A stretch of DNA of 44,206 nucleotides from Thermohalobaculum sp035512995. Lineage in GTDB: Bacteria; Pseudomonadota; Alphaproteobacteria; Rhodobacterales; Rhodobacteraceae. The notes below the pieces were generated by a model. That model was not told the DNA's origin, did no database searches, and saw only the letters and a list, made by a program, of their open reading frames with translations. The translations under genes and the position numbers were made by a program. The stretch spans positions 1 to 44,206 of the forward strand of contig DATKCY010000189.1 of the NCBI GenBank assembly GCA_035512995.1, written 5' to 3'. This document shows positions 7,859-16,142 of the stretch, piece after piece (within the stretch, counting starts at the first letter, position 1; each line of letters starts with the position of its first letter).

Positions 7859-8510
7859 GACCGGCCCCGCCGCGCCCGAAGCTCCACCCGACTGCGCGCT
7901 CTGCCCGCGCCTCGTCGACTATCGCGACGAGGTGCGGGGCCGGCACCCCGAGTGGTACAATGGCGCGGTCCGCAGCTTTGGCGACCTGGACGCGCGGCTC
8001 CTGATCGTCGGGCTCGCGCCCGGCGTCTCGGGGGCCAATCGCACCGGCCGGCCCTTCACCGGCGACTGGGCGGGCGACCTGCTCTACCCGACGCTCGCGC
8101 GCTTCGGGTTCGCGAACGGGCGGTTTGCGGCCAACCCGGACGACGGGCTGAAGCTTCGGGACGCGATGATCACCAACGCCGTCCGCTGCGTGCCGCCGAA
8201 GAACCGCCCGACGGGCGCCGAGGTCAACACCTGCCGCGCCTTCCTGGCCGCCCGCATCGCCGCCCTGCCGCGGCTCCGGCACATCGTGACGCTCGGGCGG
8301 ATCGCGCACGACTCGACGGTGCGCGCGCTCGGCGCCCGGCCGGCGGCGCATCCCTTCGGTCACGGTGCCGAAAGCCGGATCGGCGCGCTCGGGCTCACCG
8401 CCAGCTATCACTGCTCGCGCTACAACACGAACACCGGCCGGCTCACGCCCGCGATGTTCGAGGCGGTGTTCGCGGCCGCGCGCCAGGCGCTGGACACCGA
8501 GACCCGCTGA
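7845..8510 (+). CDS. Family 5 uracil-DNA glycosylase (UdgB), iron-sulfur type
   Basis: A 221-residue base-excision repair enzyme that removes uracil and other deaminated bases from DNA. The active-site motif GLAPGVSGANRTGRPFTGD (57-74) lacks the catalytic Asp/Asn of classic UDG, as expected for family 5. The second motif HCSRYNTNTGRLT (189-201) is also family 5. Four cysteines (17, 20, 115, 130) fit a 4Fe-4S cluster. The gene overlaps the NYN gene by 14 bp. UdgB suits a GC-rich genome, where cytosine deamination is frequent. Confidence 0.93.
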   Translation: MPTSRTGPAAPEAPPDCALCPRLVDYRDEVRGRHPEWYNGAVRSFGDLDARLLIVGLAPGVSGANRTGRPFTGDWAGDLLYPTLARFGFANGRFAANPDDGLKLRDAMITNAVRCVPPKNRPTGAEVNTCRAFLAARIAALPRLRHIVTLGRIAHDSTVRALGARPAAHPFGHGAESRIGALGLTASYHCSRYNTNTGRLTPAMFEAVFAAARQALDTETR

Positions 8511-8591
8511 TGCGGCAAAGCCGTCGGCGGCCTTGCGCTCGGCCCGGTGCCGCCGCATCCTCCGCGCGGGTCAAAACTCCGGGAGACACCG

Positions 8592-8990
8592 ATGCGCCTC
8601 GCCCCGCCCCTGACTGCCGCCGCCTTCGGCCTCCTCGCCCTCGGCGCCTGCGCGCCCGAGCCGCCGGCGGCGCCGCCACCGACCGAGGTGGGGCCGGCGG
8701 CCGCGTTCAGCGGCGGCGGCGAGATGCCCTGCTCGGCCGGCGCGCCGACCTATGACGCGAGCTGCGTCTTCGGCATCAGCCGGGGTGCCGGCGGCGCAGC
8801 GGCGCTGCAGGTCCGAAACCCGGCCGCCGAGCCGATCGGCATCCAGCGCGTGCTGCTCTTGCAGAACGAGGTCTGGACCACCCTCGACGGCAGCATTGCC
8901 GAGAGCGAGCGCACCGAGGACGCGACGCTTGTCGTCGTCGACGAGACCGAGTTCTACGCGGTGCCGCACGCCGCCCTGACCGGCGGCTGA
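8592..8990 (+). CDS. Small predicted lipoprotein, unknown function
   Basis: A 132-residue protein starting at 8592 behind GGGAGA. The N-terminus has a basic residue, a hydrophobic run and the lipobox LGAC, with the lipidated Cys near residue 20, followed by a Pro-rich linker. The mature part has a Cys pair (in MPCSAG and ASCVFG) and looks beta-rich. It probably sits in the outer membrane or periplasm. I do not recognise a family. It stands between the uracil glycosylase and a cation exporter on the same strand with short gaps. Confidence 0.72.
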   Translation: MRLAPPLTAAAFGLLALGACAPEPPAAPPPTEVGPAAAFSGGGEMPCSAGAPTYDASCVFGISRGAGGAAALQVRNPAAEPIGIQRVLLLQNEVWTTLDGSIAESERTEDATLVVVDETEFYAVPHAALTGG

Positions 8991-9004
8991 TCCCGCGGGC
9001 AGCC

Positions 9005-9877
9005 GTGTCGACGGCGGCGGCCGGGCACCGGCTCAACCTGTCTGCCGCCGCGGCCTCGATCGCGGTGGCGGTGTGCCTCGTGACCCTCAAGCTGTGGGCG
9101 CTCACGACCACGGGCGCGCTGTCGATCGGCGCGAGCCTCGCCGATTCGGTGATCGACCTCGCGATCGCGCTCGCGAACCTCGCGGCGCTCCGCTACGCCG
9201 TGCTGCCGCCGGACGAGGCGCACCGCTTCGGCCATACGGCCATCGAGGACATCGCGGCGCTCGCGCAGTCGGTCCTGGTGATCGGCTCGGGCCTCCTTAT
9301 CCTCTGGGGCGTCGGGCTGAGGCTCGCCAACCCCCGGCCGCTGACCGACGAAGGGGTGGGGCTCGCCGTCATGCTGGTCGCGAGCGCGCTGACGACGGCC
9401 CTTGTGCTCTGGCAGCGGCGGGTCGCGCGCCGGACCGGCTCGCGCATCGTGGCGGCGGACTCGATGCACTATGTCGCGGACCTGCTGCCGAACCTCGCGG
9501 CGATCGTCGCGCTCGCAGCCTCGGCGGCGTTCGGCGTCAGCGGGCTCGACTCGCTGCTCGCGGCGCTGGCGGCGCTCTGGCTCATGCGCTCCGGCGTCCG
9601 GCTCGGGCGCGCCAGCGTCGATGCGCTGATGGACCGCGAGGCGCCGGAGGAGACGGTGGCGCGCATCCGCGCGGCGGTCGGGGGCGTGCCGGGGCTCCGC
9701 GGCACGCACGACCTCAAGACCCGCATGTCGGGCACCAAGCTGTTCGTCCAGTTCCACGCCGAGGTCGAAGGGGCGACGCCGCTCGCCGACGCGCACGAGG
9801 TCGGCGAGGAGGCGCGCCGCCGGATCCTCGCCGCCTGCCCGGGGGCGGAGGTCATCATCCACAAGGATCCGGTGTAA
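9005..9877 (+). CDS. Cation diffusion facilitator family transporter (FieF-like)
   Basis: A 290-residue inner-membrane metal/proton antiporter. It has about six hydrophobic segments in the first 210 residues and a cytoplasmic C-terminal domain. Metal-site residues match the FieF pattern: Asp47 and Asp51 in SLADSVIDLA and the HxxxD pair in DSMHYVADLLPN. The HRFGH motif (73-77) after the second membrane segment is also FieF-like. The expected substrate is Zn2+ or Fe2+ export. The start is GTG at 9005, 14 bp after the lipoprotein stop. Confidence 0.92.
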   Translation: MSTAAAGHRLNLSAAAASIAVAVCLVTLKLWALTTTGALSIGASLADSVIDLAIALANLAALRYAVLPPDEAHRFGHTAIEDIAALAQSVLVIGSGLLILWGVGLRLANPRPLTDEGVGLAVMLVASALTTALVLWQRRVARRTGSRIVAADSMHYVADLLPNLAAIVALAASAAFGVSGLDSLLAALAALWLMRSGVRLGRASVDALMDREAPEETVARIRAAVGGVPGLRGTHDLKTRMSGTKLFVQFHAEVEGATPLADAHEVGEEARRRILAACPGAEVIIHKDPV

Positions 9878-9951
9878 GGGACGGAAAGGACGGGACAGGG
9901 GCCGCTTCTTCGGCCTAGAACGACGTCCCCTCTCGCCGTGGTCCGGGTCCG

Positions 9952-10725
9952 ATGGACGCCGTTCTCGCCGAATACGATCCGTGGACGCTCGTGGCGATCG
10001 CCCTGATCATGGCGCTCGGCGGCTTCGTGAAGGGCGCGATCGGCTTCGCGCTGCCGACGGTCGTGGTCTCGGGCCTCGCCAGCGTGCTGACCGCGCAGGA
10101 GACGCTCGGCATCCTGATCGTGCCGCTGGCGGCGAGCAATCTGTGGCAGACGATGCGGCAGGGGCTGCGGACCGCGCTCGCGACGCTCCGCGGCCTCTGG
10201 CGGCTCTCGCTCGTGATGGGCGTGGTCATGGCCGCCGCCGCGCAGGTCGTGCCGCGGCTGCCGAGCGAGGTGCTGCTGACCTTCATCGGCGTCGTCGTCT
10301 CGGCGGCGGCGGCGCTGCAGCTCTCCGGCTGGCGGCCGCGGGTGCCGGAGGCGCCGGGCAGGCGGCATCGCGTCGAGATCGCGATCGGCGCGATCGCCGG
10401 CGTCGCCGGCGCGCTCGCCGGGGTCTGGGGCGCGCCGGTGCTGTTCTACCTGATCGCCTGCCGCTTCCCGAAGGCCGACCAGGTGCGCGCGCTCGGGATC
10501 ATCTTCCTGGCCGGCTCGTTCGTGCTCCTCGGCGCGCATGCCGAGAGCGGCGTGCTGAACGCGGTCACCGGGGCCACGGGCGTCCTGATGCTGCCGCCGG
10601 TCGCGCTCGGAATGTGGCTCGGCTTCCGCTTGCAGGATCGGCTCGACCAGGAGCGGTTCCGCCGCGTCACCCTCGTGGTGCTGGTGCTCGCGGGGCTCAA
10701 CCTCCTTCGCCGCGGGCTGCTCTGA
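9952..10725 (+). CDS. TauE/SafE family anion permease
   Basis: A 257-residue membrane protein with about seven to eight hydrophobic segments in two related halves. The repeats GGFVKGAIGFALPTVVV (N half) and GAIAGVAGALAGVWGAPVLFY (C half) are the paired signature of this family, which includes sulfite and sulfoacetate exporters. No sulfur-compound genes lie beside it, so the substrate is unknown. It ends in a convergent arrangement with ggt. Confidence 0.9.
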   Translation: MDAVLAEYDPWTLVAIALIMALGGFVKGAIGFALPTVVVSGLASVLTAQETLGILIVPLAASNLWQTMRQGLRTALATLRGLWRLSLVMGVVMAAAAQVVPRLPSEVLLTFIGVVVSAAAALQLSGWRPRVPEAPGRRHRVEIAIGAIAGVAGALAGVWGAPVLFYLIACRFPKADQVRALGIIFLAGSFVLLGAHAESGVLNAVTGATGVLMLPPVALGMWLGFRLQDRLDQERFRRVTLVVLVLAGLNLLRRGLL

Positions 10726-10804
10726 TCACGGACGCCCGAGCGCGTGAGAACGGGATCGGCAGCGACCCGCCGACGGGCGGGGCCATCATCCGTGACGCCG
10801 GAGA

Positions 10805-10826
10805 GGCGGAGAGCGATGTCTCCGCC
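10805..10826. terminator. Hairpin between the convergent TauE-like gene and ggt
   Basis: GGCGGAGA and TCTCCGCC form a perfect 8-bp stem with a 6-base loop in the 106-bp convergent gap, ending 5 bp before the ggt stop codon. No T-run is visible on either strand, so termination efficiency is uncertain. Confidence 0.42.
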
Positions 10827-10831
10827 CGACG

Positions 10832-12352
10832 TCAGCCACTCCTCGCGGCGCCGGCGCGGCGGGGGTCGCCGGCGGCGACCAGCGCGCCGTTTGCCTGGCG
10901 CATGACGGCGTGGGCGCCGCCGAAGAACATCGAGAGCTCGTTCCAGCCGCGGGCCTCCGGGAAGGCGTCGAGCAGCGCCACCCGGTCGCCCTCTGCCAGA
11001 CCCGGCTGCTCGAAGTCGACGGTCGTCTCGGCGTCGCACTCGACGTGGAGCCGTGGCGCCTCGATCGCGGCGCCGAGCGGCAGGTCGCGGTCGACGAGCC
11101 CCAGCAGCACCTGCGTCAACGCCGTGCGGATGCGGTTCGAGCCGCCCGAGCCTATCATCGCGACGCGTCCGTCCGGCCAGTCGACCGCAAGCGGCGCCAT
11201 CATCGAGGACAGCCGCACGTCCGGCGTCCACGACTGCCAGCCGCCGGGAACCAGGTCCTCCTCGCCCAGCATGTTGTTCGGCATGATGCCGGTGCCGGGG
11301 ATGACGAGGCCGCAGCCCTCGCCGTTCGAGAGCGTGAGCGCGGCGCCCATGCCGTGACCGTCGATGACCGAGATCTGGGTGGTGCCGCGGACCGCCGCTG
11401 GCCGCCCGGCCACCTCGCGCCGGTAGCGCGCGATCAGGTCGTCCGACAGGAGCGCCTGCGCGCCCGCGACCGGGTCGTCCTGCAGCGCCGCCTCGACCCG
11501 CGCCCGGCAGGTCGCGGCGAAGGCGCGGGCCAGGCTGACCGGCGGCGCGCCCCGCTCGATCAGCTCCAGCGCGAAGGCGATCAGCATGCCGCCGAGCGCG
11601 GGGGGCGGGTTGAGCGCGATCCGCGCGTGGCCGCGCCGGCGGGTGAGCGGCGTCCGCCACACCGGGCGGTAGCGGGCGAGGTCCGCGCGCTCGAGGTGCC
11701 CGCCCTCGCTGGTGAGCGCGAGCAGGCCCGCCGCGACCTCGCCCTCGGTCACGAAGCGGGCGCCCTCGAGCGCCATCACCTCGATCACGTCGGCGAGCGC
11801 CGGGTTGCGGTAGAGGCTTGCCGCCGCCAGCAGCTCGTCGCCGTCGCAGAAGAGGGCGCGGGCGCCGTCGCTCGCGGTCAGGATCGGCGCCACGATCCGT
11901 GCCAGCCGCGCCTGGAAGGCGCTGACCTCGACGCCGTCGCGCGCCGCCTTCACCGCGGGCTCCGCCAGCTCGGCCATCGGCACGCGTCCGTGACGCGCGT
12001 GCGCCTCGCCCAGCCCTGCGGCGAAGCCGGGCGTGGCGATCGCGCCGGTGCCGATGTGGAAGGCCTGCCGGACCGAGCCGAAATCGGCGTGGATCTCGCG
12101 GAAGTCGAGCTCGGCCGGCGGGCGCTTCCGCCGCGGAGTCTGCACGAAGCCGTCGAGCAGCGCCGTCTGGCCTTCAGGCCCGCGCACCATAAGGAAGACG
12201 CCGCCGCAGAGGCCGGCCAGCACCGGCTCCGCGACGCACGCCACCAGCGCGCCCGCGATGGCCGCGTCGACGGCGCTGCCGCCCGCCGCGCAGACATCGG
12301 CCGCGGCGGCGGCGGTCAGCTCGTGGCCGGCGGCGACGGCGTAGTCGGGCAT
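10832..12352 (-). CDS. ggt: Gamma-glutamyltransferase-family protein
   Basis: A 506-residue Ntn-hydrolase. The N-terminal part AVAAGHELTAAAAADVCAAGGSAVDAAIA is the usual opening of the large subunit. The self-cleavage and nucleophile region GTTQISVIDGHGMGAALT holds the Thr that becomes the N-terminal nucleophile after processing, followed by IMPNNMLGEEDLVP and a GSGGSNRIRTAL substrate loop. Family members cleave glutathione or related gamma-glutamyl and cephalosporin substrates. I see no clear Sec signal peptide at this start, so it may be cytoplasmic, as for many GGT-like acylases. GGAGGAG precedes the ATG. Substrate not determinable. Confidence 0.9.
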   Translation of the reverse strand: MPDYAVAAGHELTAAAAADVCAAGGSAVDAAIAGALVACVAEPVLAGLCGGVFLMVRGPEGQTALLDGFVQTPRRKRPPAELDFREIHADFGSVRQAFHIGTGAIATPGFAAGLGEAHARHGRVPMAELAEPAVKAARDGVEVSAFQARLARIVAPILTASDGARALFCDGDELLAAASLYRNPALADVIEVMALEGARFVTEGEVAAGLLALTSEGGHLERADLARYRPVWRTPLTRRRGHARIALNPPPALGGMLIAFALELIERGAPPVSLARAFAATCRARVEAALQDDPVAGAQALLSDDLIARYRREVAGRPAAVRGTTQISVIDGHGMGAALTLSNGEGCGLVIPGTGIMPNNMLGEEDLVPGGWQSWTPDVRLSSMMAPLAVDWPDGRVAMIGSGGSNRIRTALTQVLLGLVDRDLPLGAAIEAPRLHVECDAETTVDFEQPGLAEGDRVALLDAFPEARGWNELSMFFGGAHAVMRQANGALVAAGDPRRAGAARSG

Positions 12353-12482
12353 CGTCGCAGTCTCCTCCCGGCCGATGCCTCGAGCGGGAATGTCCTCCCC
12401 CCGGCCCCTGCCCCAGAGGGGGGCGAATTGCGCCAGTCCCCTTTAGCGTCTCGTACGGCGTGGGAAAAGGGCGGCCGCGCCG

Positions 12483-12755
12483 TCAGCCATCCTGCGGGAA
12501 GTGCCGCTCGAGGAAGGCGCGTCCGTTCCGTTCGCCGAGGCCCCACGCATCGCGGATCCCCTTGGCGTCGGTGAAGTCGAGCTTGAAGGTCGGCGGTTTC
12601 TTCGTCGGCATCGCGTAGAGCCGGTTCGACAAGGCGGAGATGCGCTGCACGTCGAGCGGCAGCCGCCCGACGGTCGCCGCCATGAACCCGCCGTGCCAGA
12701 AGCAGCGGGTGCCGCCGCCGCCGAAGACCAGAGTGCGGAACGGCCCGCGGGTCAC
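12483..12755 (-). pseudogene. Patatin-like phospholipase remnant with the catalytic core deleted
   Basis: An open frame of 90 codons starting GTG. Residues 8-27 (VFGGGGTRCFWHGGFMAAT) match the oxyanion-hole start of patatin-like phospholipases. Residues 45-85 (around FKLDFTDAKGIRDAWGLGER) resemble the far C-terminus of the same proteins. The two parts join in frame near ISALS-NRLYAM, so the roughly 200 residues with the catalytic Ser and Asp are absent. It lies 15 bp after the pckA stop. The product, if made, cannot be an active lipase. Confidence 0.7.
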
Positions 12756-12769
12756 GGCACGGCGGCGGC

Positions 12770-14383
12770 TCAGGCCGCCTTGGGCGCGGCGGCCTTCACG
12801 TCGTCGCCGACATGCGGCTCGTACTGCGCGAAGTTCTTCTGGAACATGCCGACCAGCTCCGTCGCCTGTGCGTCGTAGGCCGCCGGGTCGTCCCAGGTCG
12901 AGCGCGGGTCGAGGATCGAGTCCTCGACGCCATCGACACGGACCGGCACCTCGAAGCCGAAATGCGGGTCGGTGCGGTAGTCCACGCCCTCGAGCTCGCC
13001 CGACAGGGCCGCCGACAGCAGCGTGCGTGTCACCTTGATCGGCATGCGCTCGCCGGTGCCGTAGGCGCCCCCGGTCCAGCCGGTGTTGACGAGCCAGCAG
13101 CGCGCGCCGGTGGCGGAGATCTTATCGCGGAGCAGCGCGCCGTAGACTTCCGGCCGCCGCGTCATGAAGGGGGCGCCGAAGCAGGTCGAGAAGGTCGGCT
13201 CGGCCTTGTTCACCCCCCTCTCGGTGCCGGCCATCTTGGCCGTGAAGCCGGTCAGGAAGTGGTACATCGCCTGCGCCGGCGTCAGCCGCGCGATCGGGGG
13301 CAGCACGCCGAAGGCGTCGCAGGTCAGCATGACCACGGTCTTCGGCTGGCCGGCGACCCCGGTCTCGGAGGCGTTCGAGATGTAGTGCAGCGGATAGGCC
13401 GCGCGCATGTTCGTCGTCAGGCTCGGATCGGCGAAGTCGAGTTCGCGCGTGACCGGGTCGTACACCATGTTCTCGATCACGGTCGCGAACTTCGACGTGG
13501 TGGCGAATATCTCGGGCTCGGCCTCCGGGCTCAGGTTGATCGTCTTGGCATAGCAGCCGCCCTCGAAGTTGAAGATGCCCTTGTCGGTCCAGCCGTGCTC
13601 GTCGTCGCCGAGGAGCGTGCGCTCGGGGTCGGCCGACAGCGTCGTCTTGCCGGTCCCCGAGAGGCCGAAGAAGATGGCGGAATCGGCCGGGTCGCCGGGA
13701 CCATGGTTCGCCGAGCAGTGCATCGGCATGATGCCCCGGCCCGGCAGGATGTAGTTCAGCACCGAGAACACGGACTTCTTGTTCTCGCCGGCATAGGAGC
13801 TGTCGCCGATCAGGATCAGCTTGCGCTCGAAGCTGACGGCGATGATCGTCTCCGAGCGGCAGCCATGACGCTCGGGGTCGGCCTTGAAGCTCGGGCAGTT
13901 GATGATCGTGAACTCGGGCACGTAGGAGGCGAGCTCGCTCCGATCGGGCCGGCGCAGCATGTGGCGAATGAACAGGCTGTGCCAGGCGAGCTCGTTGATC
14001 ACGCGGACATTCAGGCGGTTGTCCGGATCCGCGCCGGCATAGAGGTCCTGCACGAAGTACTCGCCGCCCTTCATGTGTGCGAGCATGTCCTGGCGCAGCC
14101 GTTCGAAGGCTTCCGGCTCCATCGGCGGGTTGTTGTCCCACCAGACGTCGGCCTCGACCGAGGGCTCGCGCACCACGAACTTGTCCTTCGGGGAGCGGCC
14201 GGTGTGCTTGCCGGTCTCGACGAGCAGCGTGCCCCCGATCCCCAGCGCACCCTCCTGCTTGCGGATCGCCGCCTCGACCAGCGCCGGCCGCGTCAGGTTG
14301 TAGTGCACCTGGCCGAGCCCCGTGATACCGGCGGCCTCGACCGTCTGATCGGAATTGACGCTGGTGGTCTCGCCGATCGCCAT
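12770..14383 (-). CDS. pckA: Phosphoenolpyruvate carboxykinase (ATP)
   Basis: A 537-residue enzyme converting oxaloacetate and ATP to phosphoenolpyruvate, CO2 and ADP, the first committed step of gluconeogenesis. Seen motifs: the kinase-1a loop GLSGTGKTTLSADP, the kinase-2 motif LLGDDEHGW, the PCK-specific NHGPGDPADSAIFFGL and the GRSPKDKFVV arginine loop. Length is normal. AGGAG precedes the ATG at 14383. In many alphaproteobacteria pckA stands divergent from chvI-chvG; here the divergent neighbour is a decayed nitrilase-family gene and no two-component genes are nearby. A less GC-rich patch at about 14503-14530 may hold its promoter. Confidence 0.98.
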   Translation of the reverse strand: MAIGETTSVNSDQTVEAAGITGLGQVHYNLTRPALVEAAIRKQEGALGIGGTLLVETGKHTGRSPKDKFVVREPSVEADVWWDNNPPMEPEAFERLRQDMLAHMKGGEYFVQDLYAGADPDNRLNVRVINELAWHSLFIRHMLRRPDRSELASYVPEFTIINCPSFKADPERHGCRSETIIAVSFERKLILIGDSSYAGENKKSVFSVLNYILPGRGIMPMHCSANHGPGDPADSAIFFGLSGTGKTTLSADPERTLLGDDEHGWTDKGIFNFEGGCYAKTINLSPEAEPEIFATTSKFATVIENMVYDPVTRELDFADPSLTTNMRAAYPLHYISNASETGVAGQPKTVVMLTCDAFGVLPPIARLTPAQAMYHFLTGFTAKMAGTERGVNKAEPTFSTCFGAPFMTRRPEVYGALLRDKISATGARCWLVNTGWTGGAYGTGERMPIKVTRTLLSAALSGELEGVDYRTDPHFGFEVPVRVDGVEDSILDPRSTWDDPAAYDAQATELVGMFQKNFAQYEPHVGDDVKAAAPKAA

Positions 14384-14638
14384 GAAGGGTCTCCTCGCTT
14401 TCCGTCGGGAAGGCCGGCGCAGCCGCCTGCTGCACCCCGACCTCGAGGGAGCGCCGTGACCCCTCGCCCTCTCCGGGCTTTGCTCCCCGCCCGGTTGTGC
14501 GGGTTCTTAACTCTGAGGCAAAAGTCCGTCCAGCGCCATCCCGTCGCGCCCGCGCGGAGAGGCGAGCGTCCGCGCCCGGCCGGACGGGACGTGTCGTCCT
14601 GTCGGTCGAGATGGCTCCCCACGCAAGCTTCACGTCGC

Positions 14639-15266
14639 GCCTTCGCGCGCGAGCGTGGCGTCTGGATCATGGCGGGCTCGATCGCCGTGCCTGGTCCCGA
14701 CGAGCGGATCCTGAACCGCGGCCTCGTGATCGACGCAGAGGGGCGCATCGCCAGCCGCTACGACAAGATCCACATGTTCGACATCCAGCTCTCGGAGCGC
14801 GAGGTCTACGCCGAGTCGGACTCGGTCGCCCCGGGGAGCGTCGCGACGCTGGTGGAAGCCGCCGGCGCCCGGATCGGCCACACGATCTGCTACGACCTGC
14901 GCTTCCCCTATCTCTACCGCGACCTCGCGCAGGCCGGGGCCGAGATCCCTGGCCGTCCCCTCGGCCTTCACGCAGAAGACCGGCGAGGTGCACTGGCACG
15001 TGCTGGCACGTGCGCGGGCGATCGAGAACGGCGCCTTCGTGATCGCGCCCGACGCCTGCGGCCCGGTCCCGGGCGGCGGCGCGACCTACGGCCATTCGCT
15101 GGTCGTAGATCCATGGGGCGCCGTGCTGGCCGACGGCGGGGCGGAGCCCGGCGTGGCCTCGGCCGAGATCGACCTCGCCGCCGTCGAGACCGCCCGCGGC
15201 CGCATCCCGTCGCTCACCCACGACCGGCGCTATGCCGCGCCGCGCCTCGAGATGGCCGAGGTCTGA
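14639..15266 (+). pseudogene. Carbon-nitrogen hydrolase (Nit-like) remnant: N-terminus lost, one frameshift
   Basis: Homology begins abruptly at FARERGVWIMAGSIAVPG and runs in one frame to LAQAGAEI at 14947, then resumes in the next frame from 14949 with LAVPSAFTQKTGEVHWHVL to the stop at 15266. An extra C in the CCC run at 14947-14949 explains the shift. The catalytic Lys (RYDKIHMFD) and Cys (TICYDLRFPYLYR) are present, but the first 75-80 residues, which carry the catalytic Glu, are absent. I found no trace of them in any frame of 14400-14640. The intact family member would be about 275 residues, an amidase acting on small omega-amides or deaminated glutathione. Confidence 0.85.
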
Positions 15267-15282
15267 GCTTGGCCCGGCCGCG

Positions 15283-16002
15283 TCAGCCCCGGCCGATGAC
15301 CTCCGCCTCCCCGCTCTCGAGCCCCACGACCACCGTGTCGGCCATGCCGACGAAGAGCCCGGTCTCGACGACTCCCGGAATCGCGTTCAGCTCGACGTTC
15401 AGTCGCGCCGGGTCGCCGATGCGGCCGAGGTGGAGGTCGAGGATGTGGTGCCCCTCGTCGGTCACGCAGGGCCCGCCGCTGCCGGGGCGCAGCATCGTCA
15501 GGTCCCCCCCGACGTCCGAGCGCTGGAGCAGGTCCCGCACCTGGGCGGCGGTGTGGCGGTGGCCGAAGCCCACGATCTCGACCGGCAGCGGGAAGGTGCC
15601 CAGCGTCTCGACCCGCTTCGACGGATCGGCGATCACCACCATGCGGGCCGAGGCCGCGGCCACGATCTTCTCCCAGAGCAGCGCGCCGCCGCCGCCCTTG
15701 ATGAGCGTGAGCCGGGCGTCGAACTCGTCGGCGCCGTCGATCGTCAGGTCGAGGCCCTCGACGTCGTCGATGCCGCGGAGCGGCACCCCGGCCTCCGCCG
15801 CCAGCGCCCGCGTCGCCGACGAGGTCGCGACCGCGGTGACCTTCAGCCCCTCCTCCGCGATCCGGTGCCCGAGCAGCGCCACCAGCCACCTCGCGGTCGA
15901 GCCCGTTCCGAGGCCGAGCCGCATTCCGTCCTCGACCATCTCGAGCGCCCGCAGGGCGGCGGCGCGCTTGGCCCGGTCGGACGGGGAAAGCTGGGGCTCC
16001 AT
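15283..16002 (-). CDS. rpiA: Ribose-5-phosphate isomerase A
   Basis: A 239-residue enzyme interconverting ribose 5-phosphate and ribulose 5-phosphate in the pentose phosphate pathway. Motifs: LGTGSTARWLVALLG (phosphate loop), TIDGADEFD (active-site Asp residues) and LIKGGGGALLWEKI (catalytic Glu and Lys). The start at 16002 is chosen over 16008 because the GGAGG at 16015-16011 would sit only two bases from the earlier ATG and eight bases from this one. It is convergent with the decayed nitrilase gene and divergent from sdaA. Confidence 0.96.
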   Translation of the reverse strand: MEPQLSPSDRAKRAAALRALEMVEDGMRLGLGTGSTARWLVALLGHRIAEEGLKVTAVATSSATRALAAEAGVPLRGIDDVEGLDLTIDGADEFDARLTLIKGGGGALLWEKIVAAASARMVVIADPSKRVETLGTFPLPVEIVGFGHRHTAAQVRDLLQRSDVGGDLTMLRPGSGGPCVTDEGHHILDLHLGRIGDPARLNVELNAIPGVVETGLFVGMADTVVVGLESGEAEVIGRG

Positions 16003-16108
16003 TGGCATCTCCTCCGGCAGGCTCGGGCGGGCATGATAGCGTCGCGGAGAGGTCGCGTCAGCGCCGGCCGGTGTCGCCGGTTGCCGCTCGCGCCCGCGCG
16101 GCCGGTCC

Positions 16109-16114
16109 TATAAA
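16109..16114 (+). promoter_or_regulatory. Possible -10 element of sdaA
   Basis: TATAAA stands out in a very GC-rich leader 29 bases before the sdaA start. The nearest -35-like TTGCCG is 22 bases upstream, too far for a standard promoter, so the assignment is weak. Confidence 0.28.
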
Positions 16115-16142
16115 AGGGCGCGTCCGCCCCGGAGCCAAGCGC

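Noticed and set aside
10726..10795. Inverted repeat TCACGGA / TCCGTGA flanking about 56 bp between the TauE-like gene and ggt
   Set aside because: Seven-base arms far apart are expected by chance and nothing else suggests a mobile element.
12812..16036. A very long plus-strand open frame opposite pckA and rpiA
   Set aside because: It is a GC-rich antisense shadow: its composition is Arg/Ala/Gly-rich without domain pattern, and the minus-strand genes have complete motifs. Only its part at 14639-14947 matches a real family.
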